The notes under the pieces were generated by a model. It saw only the letters and a list, made by a program, of their open reading frames with translations. It was not told where the DNA came from and searched no databases. Below are positions 44,537 through 59,340 of a stretch of 64,000 bases of DNA, one piece after another. The position numbers were made by a program, and so were the translations under genes. The stretch's first letter is position 1. Every line of letters starts with the position of its first letter. Source of the DNA: Sacculina carcini (lineage: Eukaryota > Arthropoda > Thecostraca > Sacculinidae); contig OU696579.1 in assembly GCA_916048095.2 (NCBI GenBank), forward strand, positions 6,056,001-6,120,000, given 5' to 3'.

Positions 44537-44735
44537 GTGTGTGTGTCTAATTAGATGACATTTATGATTTTATTATTGTGATTTTATGATTATCGGAGTT
44601 TGTTTTGCATGTAAATCATACTGAAAAAGTCGTACGTTCCTACCATTTACGTGTTAATTTACGTTTTTCATCAAGCCATTCCACATATGTTTTCTTTATC
44701 AACATTTTTGTAATTCAAACTAAATTGTGGCTTGT
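44505..44735. repeat. Duplicated segment, copy 2 (partner 30961-31190)
   Basis: This is nearly identical to copy 1 and in the same orientation. Identity stops at GTGGCTT, after which copy 1 continues with T-rich DNA and copy 2 with GTTGTTTTGG. Confidence 0.85.
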
Positions 44736-44860
44736 TGTTTTGGATAAATCAAACTTTGTCAGATTAATTTTTTTGCCTGAAATAGTTCTGGCCATTAGTT
44801 CTGGCCTCCCAACGTTGAGATATAGAAACATTTGTAGCACGACTTCTGCTCATCATTTAA

Positions 44861-45147
44861 CAGTGGCTGCGCCAATGGGGGGCTTGGGGGCTGAAGCCCC
44901 AAAATATGTCAAGGCCCCCTAAGCCCCCCAAAAATCATAATAATGGACGTTGAAATTTCTTATCACTGTAAATGAAGTCCTGTAATTTCGGTTCAAGTTC
45001 GAGGACTGAATCAGTGTGTCCCAGTCCCCTATTATTATATTATGTAGTCAGCGTTCGAGTGTAGCTCTTCATGCTTCGCCAAGCCCCGTCAACTTTTTCC
45101 TTAGCCATCCTTCAATCCCCATAGGAAAAATCCTGGCGGCGCCACTA
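44861..45147. mobile_element. hAT-type MITE, 287 bp
   Basis: It begins CAGTGGCTGCGCC and ends GGCGGCGCCACTA, the CAGTG-type ends of hAT elements. The flanking 8-bp repeats TCATTTAA (44853-44860) and CCATTTAA (45148-45155) differ at one base. Inside are GGGGGCTTGGGGGCT and the complementary CCCCCTAAGCCCCCC. Confidence 0.75.
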
Positions 45148-45155
45148 CCATTTAA

Positions 45156-46287
45156 TAATATTAAATAATATTTTCGCCAATAGATTCCATAACGTATTAT
45201 ATGTCTTGATAGAAGAGAACGCTTGCAATCAGCACATAACAAAATTAATAATATAAAACTAATCATTTCTGTGCTACAATTGCTCAAACTTTACTATTTT
45301 CATTTTCTGTAGCTTATACATCTTAGAGCCTAATTTGACTAATAATTATATTTCAATTTCCACAGCATTACACCAATTTATTATCAAGATTATGGCAATT
45401 GTACTGATATATAAGTTTTTATACTATATATAAGAATTCACTAATTGAGAGTAAGGCAATCTGCAATATTCTCTCATGGGAACATTTGAGTTCAGCGAGT
45501 AGAAAATTCACACGAGTGATCCATCATAAGTCTCACACGCGATATTATCTCTCACGAAAATGAAGTGGTAAACTGGATTGTTTTGACGGCATAGCGCGTT
45601 TCATGTACAGTTTTCACCTCAGTGTTGATATGATGTATGTGTGTGTATCGTGTTAGACCCGTGATAATTAATTAGGAAACTTTCCAGGAAGTCTAGTTGA
45701 AATTTCATTTTTTCAGTAACATTGCGCTCGCGTAGAGTTTATTTAGCTACTTGGATTGTAAACATTTTGTAAAATTTTAATTAAAATCAGCTTGAAAAAG
45801 ATGCGGTCTTTCATGATTTGGTTTGAAAAATATACATTTTGTGCTGACATTAATGTAATGATTTTCTTGTAAAAATTGGCTGAAAATGCCGTACATGTAC
45901 CGGTACATGTATAATGTACATGTACTGGTCCAGCCGGTAGCAGGTTCAGGAGTGCGTACTGGTGATGTTGGAGATTGGTCAGGGCGTGTGTGTGTGTGAG
46001 ACTGACCGAGTCTGAGGCAATAACACGCTGGTGATGTGCCAATCCCAGCATCCACACATGTCAATCATTACCGGTCATAAAACCACCGCGGCACTTGGAC
46101 CTCAAACAGGTGTAATTCAGGCCACTGTGGACAATGACTGGCCGCGCATTGATCTACGCTGATTGGTCGAACAGAGCTAATCATCGCCAATCCTAGACTA
46201 TTTCCGATTGACAACTTGATAATTGGGAACTACCCAAAACGGTGTGAAGCTATCAATAATCTGGAAACATTTTCGTAAAATGTACTG
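45156..46287. other. Probable low-copy DNA, no gene recognised
   Basis: This is the only stretch of more than 1 kb in the right half that I cannot match to another part of the window. A cluster of GTACATGTAC palindromes is at 45890-45930 and a short GTGTGTG run near 45988. Open frames are short and unrecognised. Confidence 0.4.
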
Positions 46288-46295
46288 GGAATAAT

Positions 46296-46556
46296 AAGTG
46301 GCGGATCCAGAGTGCAATTTTGGGGGGCTGAATTAATTTTGGATGGGCTGAATTAATTTTGGGGGTCGAATTTCGGGGGCGATCAGTCATGTACATGCAT
46401 CACTATGCATCCTTTTTGCGATAATGCTTATATCAACAACTTCTGCAGAAAGGTATAATTTCTTGACGTATTTTAGTGAATCTCTTGGTTATGAGAAGTT
46501 GATGGAAACATTTGGGGGGAGGCTCAGCCCCCTGACCCCCCCTGCATCAGTCAATG
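46296..46556. mobile_element. hAT-type MITE, 261 bp, degraded
   Basis: The left end AAGTGGCGGATCCAG and right end CTGCATCAGTCAATG resemble a decayed CAGTGGCGGATCC inverted pair. The flanks GGAATAAT (46288-46295) and GGAGTAAT (46557-46564) form an 8-bp duplication with one change. Runs of GGGGGG and CCCCCC lie near the ends. Confidence 0.65.
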
Positions 46557-46579
46557 GGAGTAATACTCAGCAGGTCATA

Positions 46580-48360
46580 GATATCATATGAGCTGTACTA
46601 TCGGTGTTACACCAACTATATATTCGCAATTATACGCAATTATACTATATACGCGCAATTTCTCACTATTTCACTACTATTTCTCAGGCACTATTTGTCA
46701 CACATTAAAATAAATTATACCATCGTGCTAAAAAAATTTGTTTTCTACAATACGGTATAATTTTTAATTTTCCAAAGCGTATTTGAAGGAAGTTACGGCG
46801 GTGTAAAGTCAAAAGGAAATATTGCCAATTTGACAGCTATTATGCGCAATTTCTCACTATTTCACTACTATTTCTCAGGAACTATTTGTCACACATTAAA
46901 ATGAATTATACCATCGTGCTAGAAATTTTGTTTTCTACAATACGGTATAACGTTTAATTTTCCAAAGTGTATCTGAAGGAAGTTACGGCGGTGTAAAGTC
47001 AAAATGTCATGTTGCCAATTTGACATCTATTATGCGCACTTGCGAATACACATGAATATACACTGATTAAGTTTCACTGAAGTCCAATCACAATTTGCGC
47101 ATTTGCAATTACACAGGAATATACTACTGTGTAGAGAATTTTGCGATCTACAAGATAAGCTATATTTTATACCCACAAATGATTTAACGCGTAAAATTGG
47201 CAAAATTAACAAATACATCCAAAATTACACTTGAACACAGGGCGACTAAAATTAATTCATTTTTCTACCATTTCTCAGTAACTATTTGTTATACTTAAAA
47301 ATAAATTATACCAACGTGCTAGAAATCTTGTTTTCTACAATACGGTATAATTTGTAATTTTCCAAAGTGTATCTGAAGGAAGTTACGGCGGTGTAAATTC
47401 AAAGGCACATATTACCAATTTGACAGCTATTATGCGCATTTGCGATTACACAGGAATATACTACTGTGTAGATAATTTTGTGTTCTACAAGATAAGCTAT
47501 AATTTATACCCACAAATGATACAAAAAACGTGTAAAATTGGCAAAATTCTCAAGTACATCCAAAATTACACATGAACACCGGAAGGCAAAAATTATTTCA
47601 TTTTTCTACCTATTTCTCAAGAACTATTTGTCACACATTAAAATAAATTATACCATCGTGCTAGAAATCTTGTTTTCGACAATACGGTATATTTTGCAAT
47701 TTTCCAAAGTGTATCTGAAGGAAGTTACGGCGGTGTAAAGTCAAAATGTCATGTTGCCAATTTGACATCTATTATGCGCACTTGCGAATACACATGAATA
47801 TACACTGATTAAGTTTCACTGAAGTCCAATCACAATTTGCGCATTTGCAATTACACAGGAATATACTACTGTGTAGAGAATTTTGTGATCTACAAGATAA
47901 GCTATATTTTATACCCACAAATGATAAAAAACGTGTAAAATTGGCCAAATTATCAAATACATCCAAAATTACACTTGAACACAGGCCGACTAAAATTAAT
48001 TCATTTTTCTACTATTTCTCAGTAACTATTTGTTATACATAAAAATAAATTATACCAACGTGCTAGAAATCTTGTTTTCTACAATACGGTATAATTTGTA
48101 ATTTTCCAAAGTATATCTGAAGGAAGTTACGGCAGTGTAAAGTCAAAAGGATATATTGCCAATTTTACAGCTATTATGCGCAATTGAGATTACACAGGAA
48201 TATACACCGATTAAATTTCACTGAAGCCCAATCACAATTAAGAATGCATCATATTAGCTCCAAGCATGGATGGTGTGGTTTTATTGCGTACAGCTTAATT
48301 AATGTTACACTATACTGAATAGAAAGGCTTTATTGTCCTCAATATTTACACCTCAATTGT
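46580..48360 (-). repeat. S2 tandem block, reverse
   Basis: Reverse units are marked by GAAGGAAGTTACGGCGGTGT near 46785, 46976, 47375, 47715 and 48118. The block ends with the reversed leader (CCTCAATATTT..., 48335-48360), the mirror of 38226 onward. Confidence 0.8.
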
Positions 48361-50244
<1,884 letters not shown>

Positions 50245-51640
50245 CCTCCTTGGTCCATATTCTATCAGCTGCTACTCGGCCATCACTTGGCCTACCGGCT
50301 AAAAATTTATACCATCTTGTTGGAAATTTTCTTGTTTACACTGTAAGTTAAATTTTTAATTCTAAAAATTGAACCAAAAAAAGTTATAGCGGTAAAAAGT
50401 CAAAATGAACCCTGAAAAATGCGAAAATTTTAGTCAATTTTCTGAAGACTACTCCTCCTAAACCAGCAATGGTACAACTAAAAAAATTATACCACTATGT
50501 AGAAATTTTTTTTTCTACTCAACGAATTGTAATTTATACCGAAAAATTGAATATGAAACATGTAAAATAGGAAAAATTCAATATACATTCAAAATTTTAT
50601 TTAAACTCCAGGCGTCCGATTTTCTATATTTTTTTGTCTATTTCTCAAAAACTAATTATCACACATCTAAATAAATAATACCATCATGCTGGGAATTTTG
50701 TTTTCTACAACACGGTATAAGTTTTAATCTTCCAAAGTGTATTGAAAAAAAGTTACGGCGGTGTGAAGTGTAAATGACAAAAAGGCAAAAAGGCAAAATT
50801 AGCACACAAAAACGTGAATATTTTGGTCAATATTTCGCTACCTATTCCTCATGAGCCAGCAATGGTACAGCTATGAAAAGTATACTATTGTGTAGATAAT
50901 TTTGTGTTCTACAAGAAAAGGTATAATTTGTACCCACAAATGATACAAAAACGTGTAAAATTGGCAAAATTCTCAAATACATCCAAAATTACACTTGAAC
51001 ACCGGGTGACTAAAATTTATTCATTTTTCTATCTATTTCTCAAGAACTGTTTGTCACACATTAAAATAAATTATACCATCGTGCTAGAAATCGTGTTTTC
51101 TACAATACGGTATATTTTTAATTTTCCAAAGTGTATCTGAAGGAAGTTACAGCGGTGTACATTCAAAATGTCATGTTGCCAATTTAACAGCTATTATGCG
51201 CACTTGCGATTACACAGGAATATACTACTGTGTAGAAAATTTTGTGTTCTACAAGATAAGCTATAATTTATACCCACAAATGATACAAAAAACGTGTAAA
51301 ATTGGCAAAATTCTAAAATACATCCAAAATTACACTTGAACACCGGGCGACTAAAATTAATTCATTTATCTACTATTTCTCAGTAACTATTTGTTACACA
51401 TAAAAATAAATTATACTATCGTGCTAGAAATCGTGTTTTCTACAATACGGTATAATTTGTAATTCTCCAAAGTGTATCTGAAGGAAGTTACGGGGGTGTA
51501 AATTCAAAAGGACATATTGCCAATTTGACAGCTATTATGGGCACTTGCGACTACACAGGAATATACTACTGTGTAGATAATCTTGTGTTCTACAAGAAAA
51601 GTTATAATTTATACCCACAAATGATACAAAAACCGTGTCA
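50245..51640 (-). repeat. S2 block, reverse
   Basis: It begins with the reversed S2 end (CCTTGGTCCATATTCTATCA) and carries unit marks GAAGGAAGTTAC near 51138 and 51480. It breaks off at about 51640 inside a unit, where S1 sequence begins abruptly. Confidence 0.78.
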
Positions 51641-53880
51641 CATACAAATCACAAACTAATAAGTTGGATCACCTCAGATTAGGATGGGTTAGGTCAAGAT
51701 GGGGTGGTTGGGTTGGGTTGGGTAGGTTTGACTCAGGTAATATTGGGTTTTAATGATAGCGGAAAATATATAAGTTTAAGCTATACATATTATAGCGGTA
51801 AAAGTAAAATAGTACTTAAGCAAATGATGTTGGGGAATTATGCTAAGTAATAAATATAGTTTGGAAACATTCTGATGAAAAGATTTCATCATCTTTCATT
51901 GTTTGTTTCGTGTTTGTGTTATGAAGTATACCACACGAAGGGCAGATTTATATATCAGGCGGCTTGAGGGATAATATTTCTCAAAATTAAAACAAAAATA
52001 TTCACATTTAGACTTTTCTATTGGTCAAGATATTTATAGCTTACAATTTTTGCTTTTCAATTTGTATTCATTATATTTTATGGATTTGATATGAATTTTA
52101 TTGTATGAATTGTTCCGCACGACGGGCGGGTTTAAAAAAAGTGTTTTAGTTCATTTTCTCAAATGGTTCATTTAAAAAAATGGATTTTTTTTAAATGAAA
52201 ATGATCCGCGGGCAGCAACTATAGACAATAGAACGTTCAATTTCCCCTGTAGAATTAATCCATACACAAACCAATGGATTTTACTTCAAGATCCAGAACG
52301 GATCGTGTTCGAGCTCTGAATTATTCAACACGACGGGCGGGTTTAAAAATGACTCAGGCGGACTGAGGGGAAATATGTTGTCGAAATAAAAATAATTAAA
52401 CTTATAATTTTCAATTGATAAATATTTTTATGAGTGTACCCTATTTCATTTTTAATTTTCCATATTTTTTATGAATTGAATATGAATTTCATGTTATGAA
52501 TTGCTCCGCACAATGGGCGGGTATTAATGCCATATATATACATAAAGAAGAAATTATCTGTCTGTCTGTGTATGTATGCTTGAATATGAGGTGACATAAT
52601 TGCGCTGGTTCAATGGTATATATATATATATATACATAAAGAAGAAATTATCTGTCTGTCTGTGTATGTATGCTTGAATATGAGGTGACATAATTGCGCA
52701 GGTTCAATGGTATATATATATACACAAAGAAGAAATTATCTGTCTGTCTGTGTATGTATGCTTGAATATGAGGTGACATAATTGCGCGGGTTCAATGGTA
52801 TAGATCAGGGGCTTAATTGTTCCGCACGACGGGCGTGTAAAATTCTACTGGGAACAAAGTAAACTACTGAATTATTGTACCATATAGAACCATTAAATAA
52901 AAAACCATTATTATATAATAAAGAACCATTTGAATATTAATTAGTTAGTTGTCATTAGTTGGTTTATATATAAAGAACCATTGGTGTTGGGGCTTAATTG
53001 TTCCGCACGACGGGCGGGTTTAAATATGAGGCTGTTCGAGGGAAAATGTTAAATGTTTTGCTTTTTAATTTGTATTCAGTTTATTTTATGGATTGAATAT
53101 GCATTTTATTTCATGGATTGAATATGCATTTTATTTTATAAATTGTTCAGCACGACGGGCGGGTTTAAATATGAGACGGGCTGAAGGAAAATATGTTGTC
53201 AAAAAATATAATTGAATTTAGACTTTTCAATTGAGTAAGATTTTAATGAGTATATCTGTTTTCTTTTTTAATTTGCAATATGTTTATGAATTAAATATGA
53301 ATTTCATCTTATGAATTGATCCGCACAACTGGCGGGTTTCAATGCTAGATGGTGATATTAAGCTATTAAAATATTTTGGAAACATTATGATGAAGAAGTG
53401 TAGTCATTTTTCATTGTTTCGTGTCTGAGTTCTGAATTATTCAGCACGACGGGCATGTATAAATATGAGGCGGTTTAGGCAAGCTATTTTGTGAAAATAA
53501 ATATGGAAATATAGAAATTTAGACTTTTGTATGGGCTTACTCCATTCTTTTTTAATTCATATTCCTTTTCTCTTATGAATTGAATACAAATTTAATTGTA
53601 TTAATTGTTTCGCACGACGGGCGGGCTTACATGCTAGGATTTTCAGTGTTTGTTACGTGTTTGTGTTCTGAATTATTCCGCACAATGGGTTGGTTTATAT
53701 ATGAGGCGGGTTGATGGAAAATATTATGTCAAAAAAAAATATTCACACTTGGACTTTTCTATTGAGTAAGACACTGATGAGTTTTCATTTTCTTTTTTAA
53801 TTTGGGATATTTTATGAATATGAATTATTATGAATATTAATTCCATTTTATGAATTCCTCCGCACAACGGGCGGGTTTTA
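51641..53880 (-). repeat. S1 block, reverse
   Basis: Reverse boxes occur near 52110, 52325, 52505, 52820, 53005, 53150, 53320, 53445, 53610, 53680 and 53860. Three near-identical units of about 90 bp (52545-52800) carry ATAAAGAAGAAATTATCTGT and TGAGGTGACATAATTGCGC. Confidence 0.78.
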
Positions 53881-53910
53881 ATGCTAGTATCTATATATAT
53901 AAAAGAGATC

Positions 53911-53989
<79 letters not shown>

Positions 53990-53995
53990 TCCCAC
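53881..53995. repeat. Reversed tail with (GT)n
   Basis: AAAAGAGATCCTCTGTG and a pure GT run at about 53913-53986. The VCVCVC open frames are translated repeat. Confidence 0.9.
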
Positions 53996-55460
53996 CCTCC
54001 TTGGTTCATTTTCTATGAGCTGCTACTCGGGCATCACTTGGCGTACCCGCTCAAAATTTATACCATCATGTTGGAAATGTTCTTGTCTACACTGTAGGTT
54101 AAATTTATAATTTTAAAAATAAAACCAAAAAAAGTTATTGCGGTGAAAAGACAAAATTAACCCTAAAAATGCGAAAATTTTGGTCAATTTTCTGAAGACT
54201 ACCTCTCCTAAACCAACAATGGTACAACTATACAAATTATACCACTGTGTAGAAAATTTTATATTCTATTCAACGCACTGAAATTTAAACCCAAATTAAC
54301 AAATTATTTTTATGTGTAACAAATATTTACTGAGAAATAGTAGAAAAATGAATATATTTTAGTCGCCCGGTGTTCAAGTGTAATTTTGGATGTAATTGAG
54401 AATTTTGCCAATTTTACACGTTTTTTGTATCATTTGTGGGTATAAATTATAGCTTATATTGTAGAACACAAAATTCTCTACACAGTAGTATATTCCTGTG
54501 TAATCGCAAGTGCGCATAATAGCTGTCAAATTGGCAATATGTCCGTTTGACTTTACACCCCCGTAACTTCCTTCAGATACACTTTGGAAAATTAAAAATT
54601 ATACCGTATTGTAGACAACAAAATTTCTAGCACGATGGTATACTTTATTGTAATGTGTGACAAATAGTTCCTGAGATATAGGTAGAAAAATGAATTAATT
54701 TTAATCACCCGGTGTTCAAGTGTAATTTTGGATGTATTTGCGAATTTTGCCAATTTTACACGTTTTTGTATCATTTGCGGGTATAAATTATGACTTTCCT
54801 TGTAGAACACAAAATTATCTACACAATAGTATAATTTTTATAGCTGTACCATTGCTGGTTTATGAGGAATAGATAGCGGAATATTGACCAAAATACTCAC
54901 GTTTTTGTGTGCTAATTTTGCCTTTTTGACTTTGTCATTTACACTTCACACCGCCGTAACTTTTTTTGAATACACTTTGTAAAATTAAAATTATATTGTG
55001 TTGTAGAAAAGAAAATTCCCAGCATGATGGTATTATTTATTTAGATAAGTGATAATTATTTTTTGCGAAATAGAGAAAAAAGTATAGAAAATTTGACGCA
55101 TGGAGTTTAAATAAAATTTTGAATGTAGATTGAATTTTTTTCCATTTTTCATGTTTTATATTCAATTTTTGGGCATAAATTATAGTGCGTTGAGTAGAAG
55201 ATGAAATTTTATACACAGTGGTATAATTTGTATAGTTGTACCATTGTTGGTTTAAGAGGAGTGGTCTTCAGAAAATTGACCAAAATTTTCGCATTTTTTA
55301 GGGTTCATTTTGTCTTTTCACCGCAATAACTTTTGTTGGTTTTATTTTTAAAATTTAAACTTTAGTGTTAAGTGTAGACAAAAAATTTCCAACGTGATGG
55401 TATATATTGTTAGCATGTACGCTAAGTGGTTGCCGAGTATTAGCTGATAGAAAATGGACC
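53996..55460. repeat. S2 block with internal orientation switch at about 54296
   Basis: Positions 53996-54296 read as reversed S2 end (ACCATCATGTTGGAAATG...). From 54297 (AATTATTTTTATGTGTAACA) the units read forward, with marks near 54565 and 54955, to the forward S2 end near 55460. Confidence 0.78.
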
Positions 55461-55525
55461 AAGGATGGTGAACACACAGACACACACACACACAGACACA
55501 CAGAGGATCTCTTTTATATATAGAT
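55461..55525. repeat. (CA)n plus conserved tail
   Basis: Short CA repeat, then AGAGGATCTCTTTTATATAT and the CTAG/CATTAAAACCC junction. Confidence 0.8.
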
Positions 55526-58500
55526 ATACTAGCATTAAAACCCGCCCGTTGTGCGGAGGAATTCATAAAATGGAATTAATATTCATAATAATTCATATTC
55601 ATAAAAATATTCCAAATTAAAAAAGAAAATGAAAACTCATCAGTGTCTTACTCAATAGAAAAGTCCAAGTGTGAATATTTTTATTTTTATTTTGACATAA
55701 TATTTTCCCTCAACCCGCCTCATATATAAACCAGCCCATTGTGCGGAATAATTCAGAACACAAACACGTAACAAACAATGAAAATCCTAGCATGTAAATT
55801 CGCCCGTCGTGCGAAACAGTTCATACTATTAAATTTGTATTCAATTCATGAGAGAAAAGGAATATGAATTAAAAAAGAGTTGAGTAAACCCATACAAAAG
55901 TCTAAATTTCTATATTTTCATATTTATTTTCACAAAATAGTTTGCCTAAACCGCCTCATATTTATACATGCCCGTCGTGCTGAATAATTCAGAACTCAGA
56001 CACGAAACAATGAAAAATGACTACACTTTTTCATCATAATGTTTCCAAAATATTTTAATAACTTAATATCACCGTCTAGCAATGAAACCCGCCAGTTGTG
56101 CGGAGCAATTCATAAGATGAAATTCATATTTAATTCATAAACATATTGCAAATTAAAAAAGAAAACAGATATACTCATTAAAATCTTACTCAATTGAAAA
56201 GTCTAAATTCAATTATATTTTTTGACAACATATTTTCCTTCAGCCCGTCTCATATTTAAACCCGCCCGTCGTGCTGAACAATTTATAAAATAAAATGCAT
56301 ATTCAATCCATAAAATAAAATGCATATTCAATCCATAAAATAAACTGAATACAAATTAAAAAGCAAAACATTTAACATTTTCCCTCGAACAGCCTCATAT
56401 TTAAACCCGCCCGTCGTGCGGAACAATTAAGCCCCAACACCAATGGTTCTTTATATATAAACCAACTAATGACAACTAACTAACTAATACTCAAATGGTT
56501 CTTTATTATATAATAATGGTTTTGTATTTAATGGTTCTATATGGTACAATAATTCAGTAGTTTACTTTGTTCCCAGTAGCATTTTACCCGCCCGTCGTGC
56601 GGAACAATTAAGCCCCTGATCTATACCATTGAACCCGCGCAATTATGTCACCTCATATTCAAGCATACACACACAGACAGACAGATAATTTCTTCTTTAT
56701 GTATATATATACCATTGGACCTGCGCAATTATGTCACCTCATATTTAAGCATACATACACAGACAGACAGATAATTTCTTCTTTATGTATATATATAGCA
56801 AAATATTTTCACTCAGCCCGCCTCATATTTAAACCCGGCCGACGTGCGGAATAATTCAGAACTCGAACACCATCCGTTCTGGTTCTTGAAGTCAAATCCA
56901 TTAGTTTTGTATATGAATTCATTCTACACGGTGAAATTGAACGTTTTATTGCTGCCCGCGGGACATTTTTATTTCATAAAAATGAGCCATCGCTTCGTTT
57001 GCGTTTGAAGCCCCTGATCATTGAACCAGCGAACCATGAACCAGCGCAATTATGTCACCTCATATTCAAGCATACATACACAGACAGACAGATAATTTCT
57101 TCTTTATGTATATATATAGCATTAAAACCGCATTAAAACCCGCCCGTTGTGCGGAACAATTCATAAAAATATTGCAAATTAAAAATAAATAAGGCAAACT
57201 CATGAAGACCTTAATCAATTAAAAAGTCTAAATTTCATTATTTTTAATTTTATTTTGACAAAATATTTTCACTCAACCCGCCTCATATTTAAACCCGCCC
57301 GACGTGAGGAGAAATTCAGAACTCGAACACCATCCGTTCTGGTTCTTGAAGTCAAATCCATTAGTTTTGTATATGAATTCATTCTATACGGTGAAATTGA
57401 ACGTTTTATTGCTGCCCGCGGGACATTTTTATTTCATAAAAATGAGCCATCGCTTCGTTTGCGTTTGAAGCCCCTGATAATTGAACCAGCGAACCATGAG
57501 CCAGCGCAATTATGTCACCTCATATTCAAGCATACATACACAGACAGACAGATAATTTCTTCTTTATGTATATATATAGCATTAAAACCCGCCAGTTGTG
57601 CGGAGCAATTCATAACATGAAATTCATATTCAATTCATAAAAAATATGGAAAAATAAAAATGAAATAGGGTACACACATAAAAATATTTATCAATTGAAA
57701 ATTATAAGTTTAATTATTTTTATTTCGACACAATATTTCCCCTCAGTCCGCCTGAGTCATTTTTAAACCCGCCCGTCGTGCTGAATAATTCAGAACTCGA
57801 ACACGATCCGTTCTGCATCTTGAAGTCAAATCCATTGGTTTTGTGTATGGATTAATTCTACAGGGTAAATTGAACGTTCTATTGTCTATAGTTGCTGCCC
57901 GCGGAACATTTTTATTTTTAAAAAAAAAAAAACTTTTTTTAAATGAACCATTTGAAAAAATGATCTAAAAACACTTTTTTAAACCCACCCGTCGTGCGGA
58001 ACAATTCATACAATAAAATTCATATCAAATCCATAAAATATAATGAATACAAATCGAAAAGCAAAAAATGTAACCTATAAATATCTTAACCAATAGAAAA
58101 GTCTAAATGTGAATATTTTTGTTCTTATTTTGACAAATATTATCCCTCAACCCGCCTGATATATAAATCTGCCCGTCGTGTGGTATAATTCAGAACACAA
58201 ACACGAAACAAACAATGAAAGATGATGAAATCTTTTCATCAGACTGTTTCCAAACTATATTTATTACTTAACATCATTCCCCAATATCATTTCCTTAAGT
58301 ACTATTTCAATTTTACCGCTATAATATTTATTGTTAAAATTTATATATTTTCCGCTATCATTAAAACCCAATATAACCTGAGTCAAACCTACCCAACCCA
58401 ACCCAACCATTCAATCTTGACCGCTCTCAGCCTAGTCTGAGGTGATTTAACTTATTAGTTTGGGATCACAAAATATACTGATGCGATCATAATTTGTAAT

Positions 58501-59340
58501 CAGAAGACTGAGATTATCTACCCCAGGGGTCCCAAACACGCGGCCCACCAATACTTTTCTCTCAACCCGCCAATATAGTATCGGGACCAAACTGTAAGGT
58601 AGCTAAATTCACATTTGTTGCATAATGCGATATAATTTTACACCATTATCATATTATCTCATAATTCCCGGTTAATGCTTCCACTAATGCATCATATTCA
58701 TACAGTTGTTATTTTTTGGATTACATCGATAATGCAGCCCTTGATATTACAGCCGATATTATATTATGCAATCTATATTCTGCTACGTATTATTCCTAAT
58801 ACATATATCATCAGATCGCAAAATATATTTAAAGGTTCACATCATTCTCCAAAATCATTTGCTTAAGAGCTATTCTACTTTTATCGCTAGAATATTTACT
58901 GCTAGCAAAATATCATATACCTCGCTATCATTTAAACCCACTCTTTATAGATACATTTAATTCGCCCGTCGTGCGGAACAGTTCATAAAATATAATTAAT
59001 ATTCAATTCATAAAAAAATTAGTGCAAATTGAAAAAGAAAAACAAACCCACAGGAAAGTTATAGCTAATCTAAAAGTCTAAATGTGAAATTTATGTTTCA
59101 ATTTAGAAAACATGTTTTTCCACAACACTATCAAAACAATGCAATCTTCTGTCATCTCTATAATTCCAGGTTAATGCTTCCGCTAAAACAGCATAAGTTG
59201 GCATTACATGATATTGCAGCCCATATTCTTATGCAACTTATGCTTATGCAACTTGAAATTAAACCAATTAAATTACACAGTTAAATTCAGTAGTTTACTT
59301 TGTTCCCAATAGCATTTTACCCGCCCGTCGTGCGGAACGT
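55526..59340 (+). repeat. S1 block, forward
   Basis: The first part (55526-56800) mirrors 52540-53880 in inverted orientation. From 57119 it is near-identical to 35797-38225. Boxes occur near 55545, 55735, 55800, 56090, 56265, 56405, 56585, 57140, 57295, 57590, 57770, 57985, 58170, 58965 and 59320. Confidence 0.8.

Noticed and set aside
45890..45930. GTACATGTAC palindrome cluster as regulatory site
   Set aside because: Short self-complementary words with no supporting context or recurrence near a gene.
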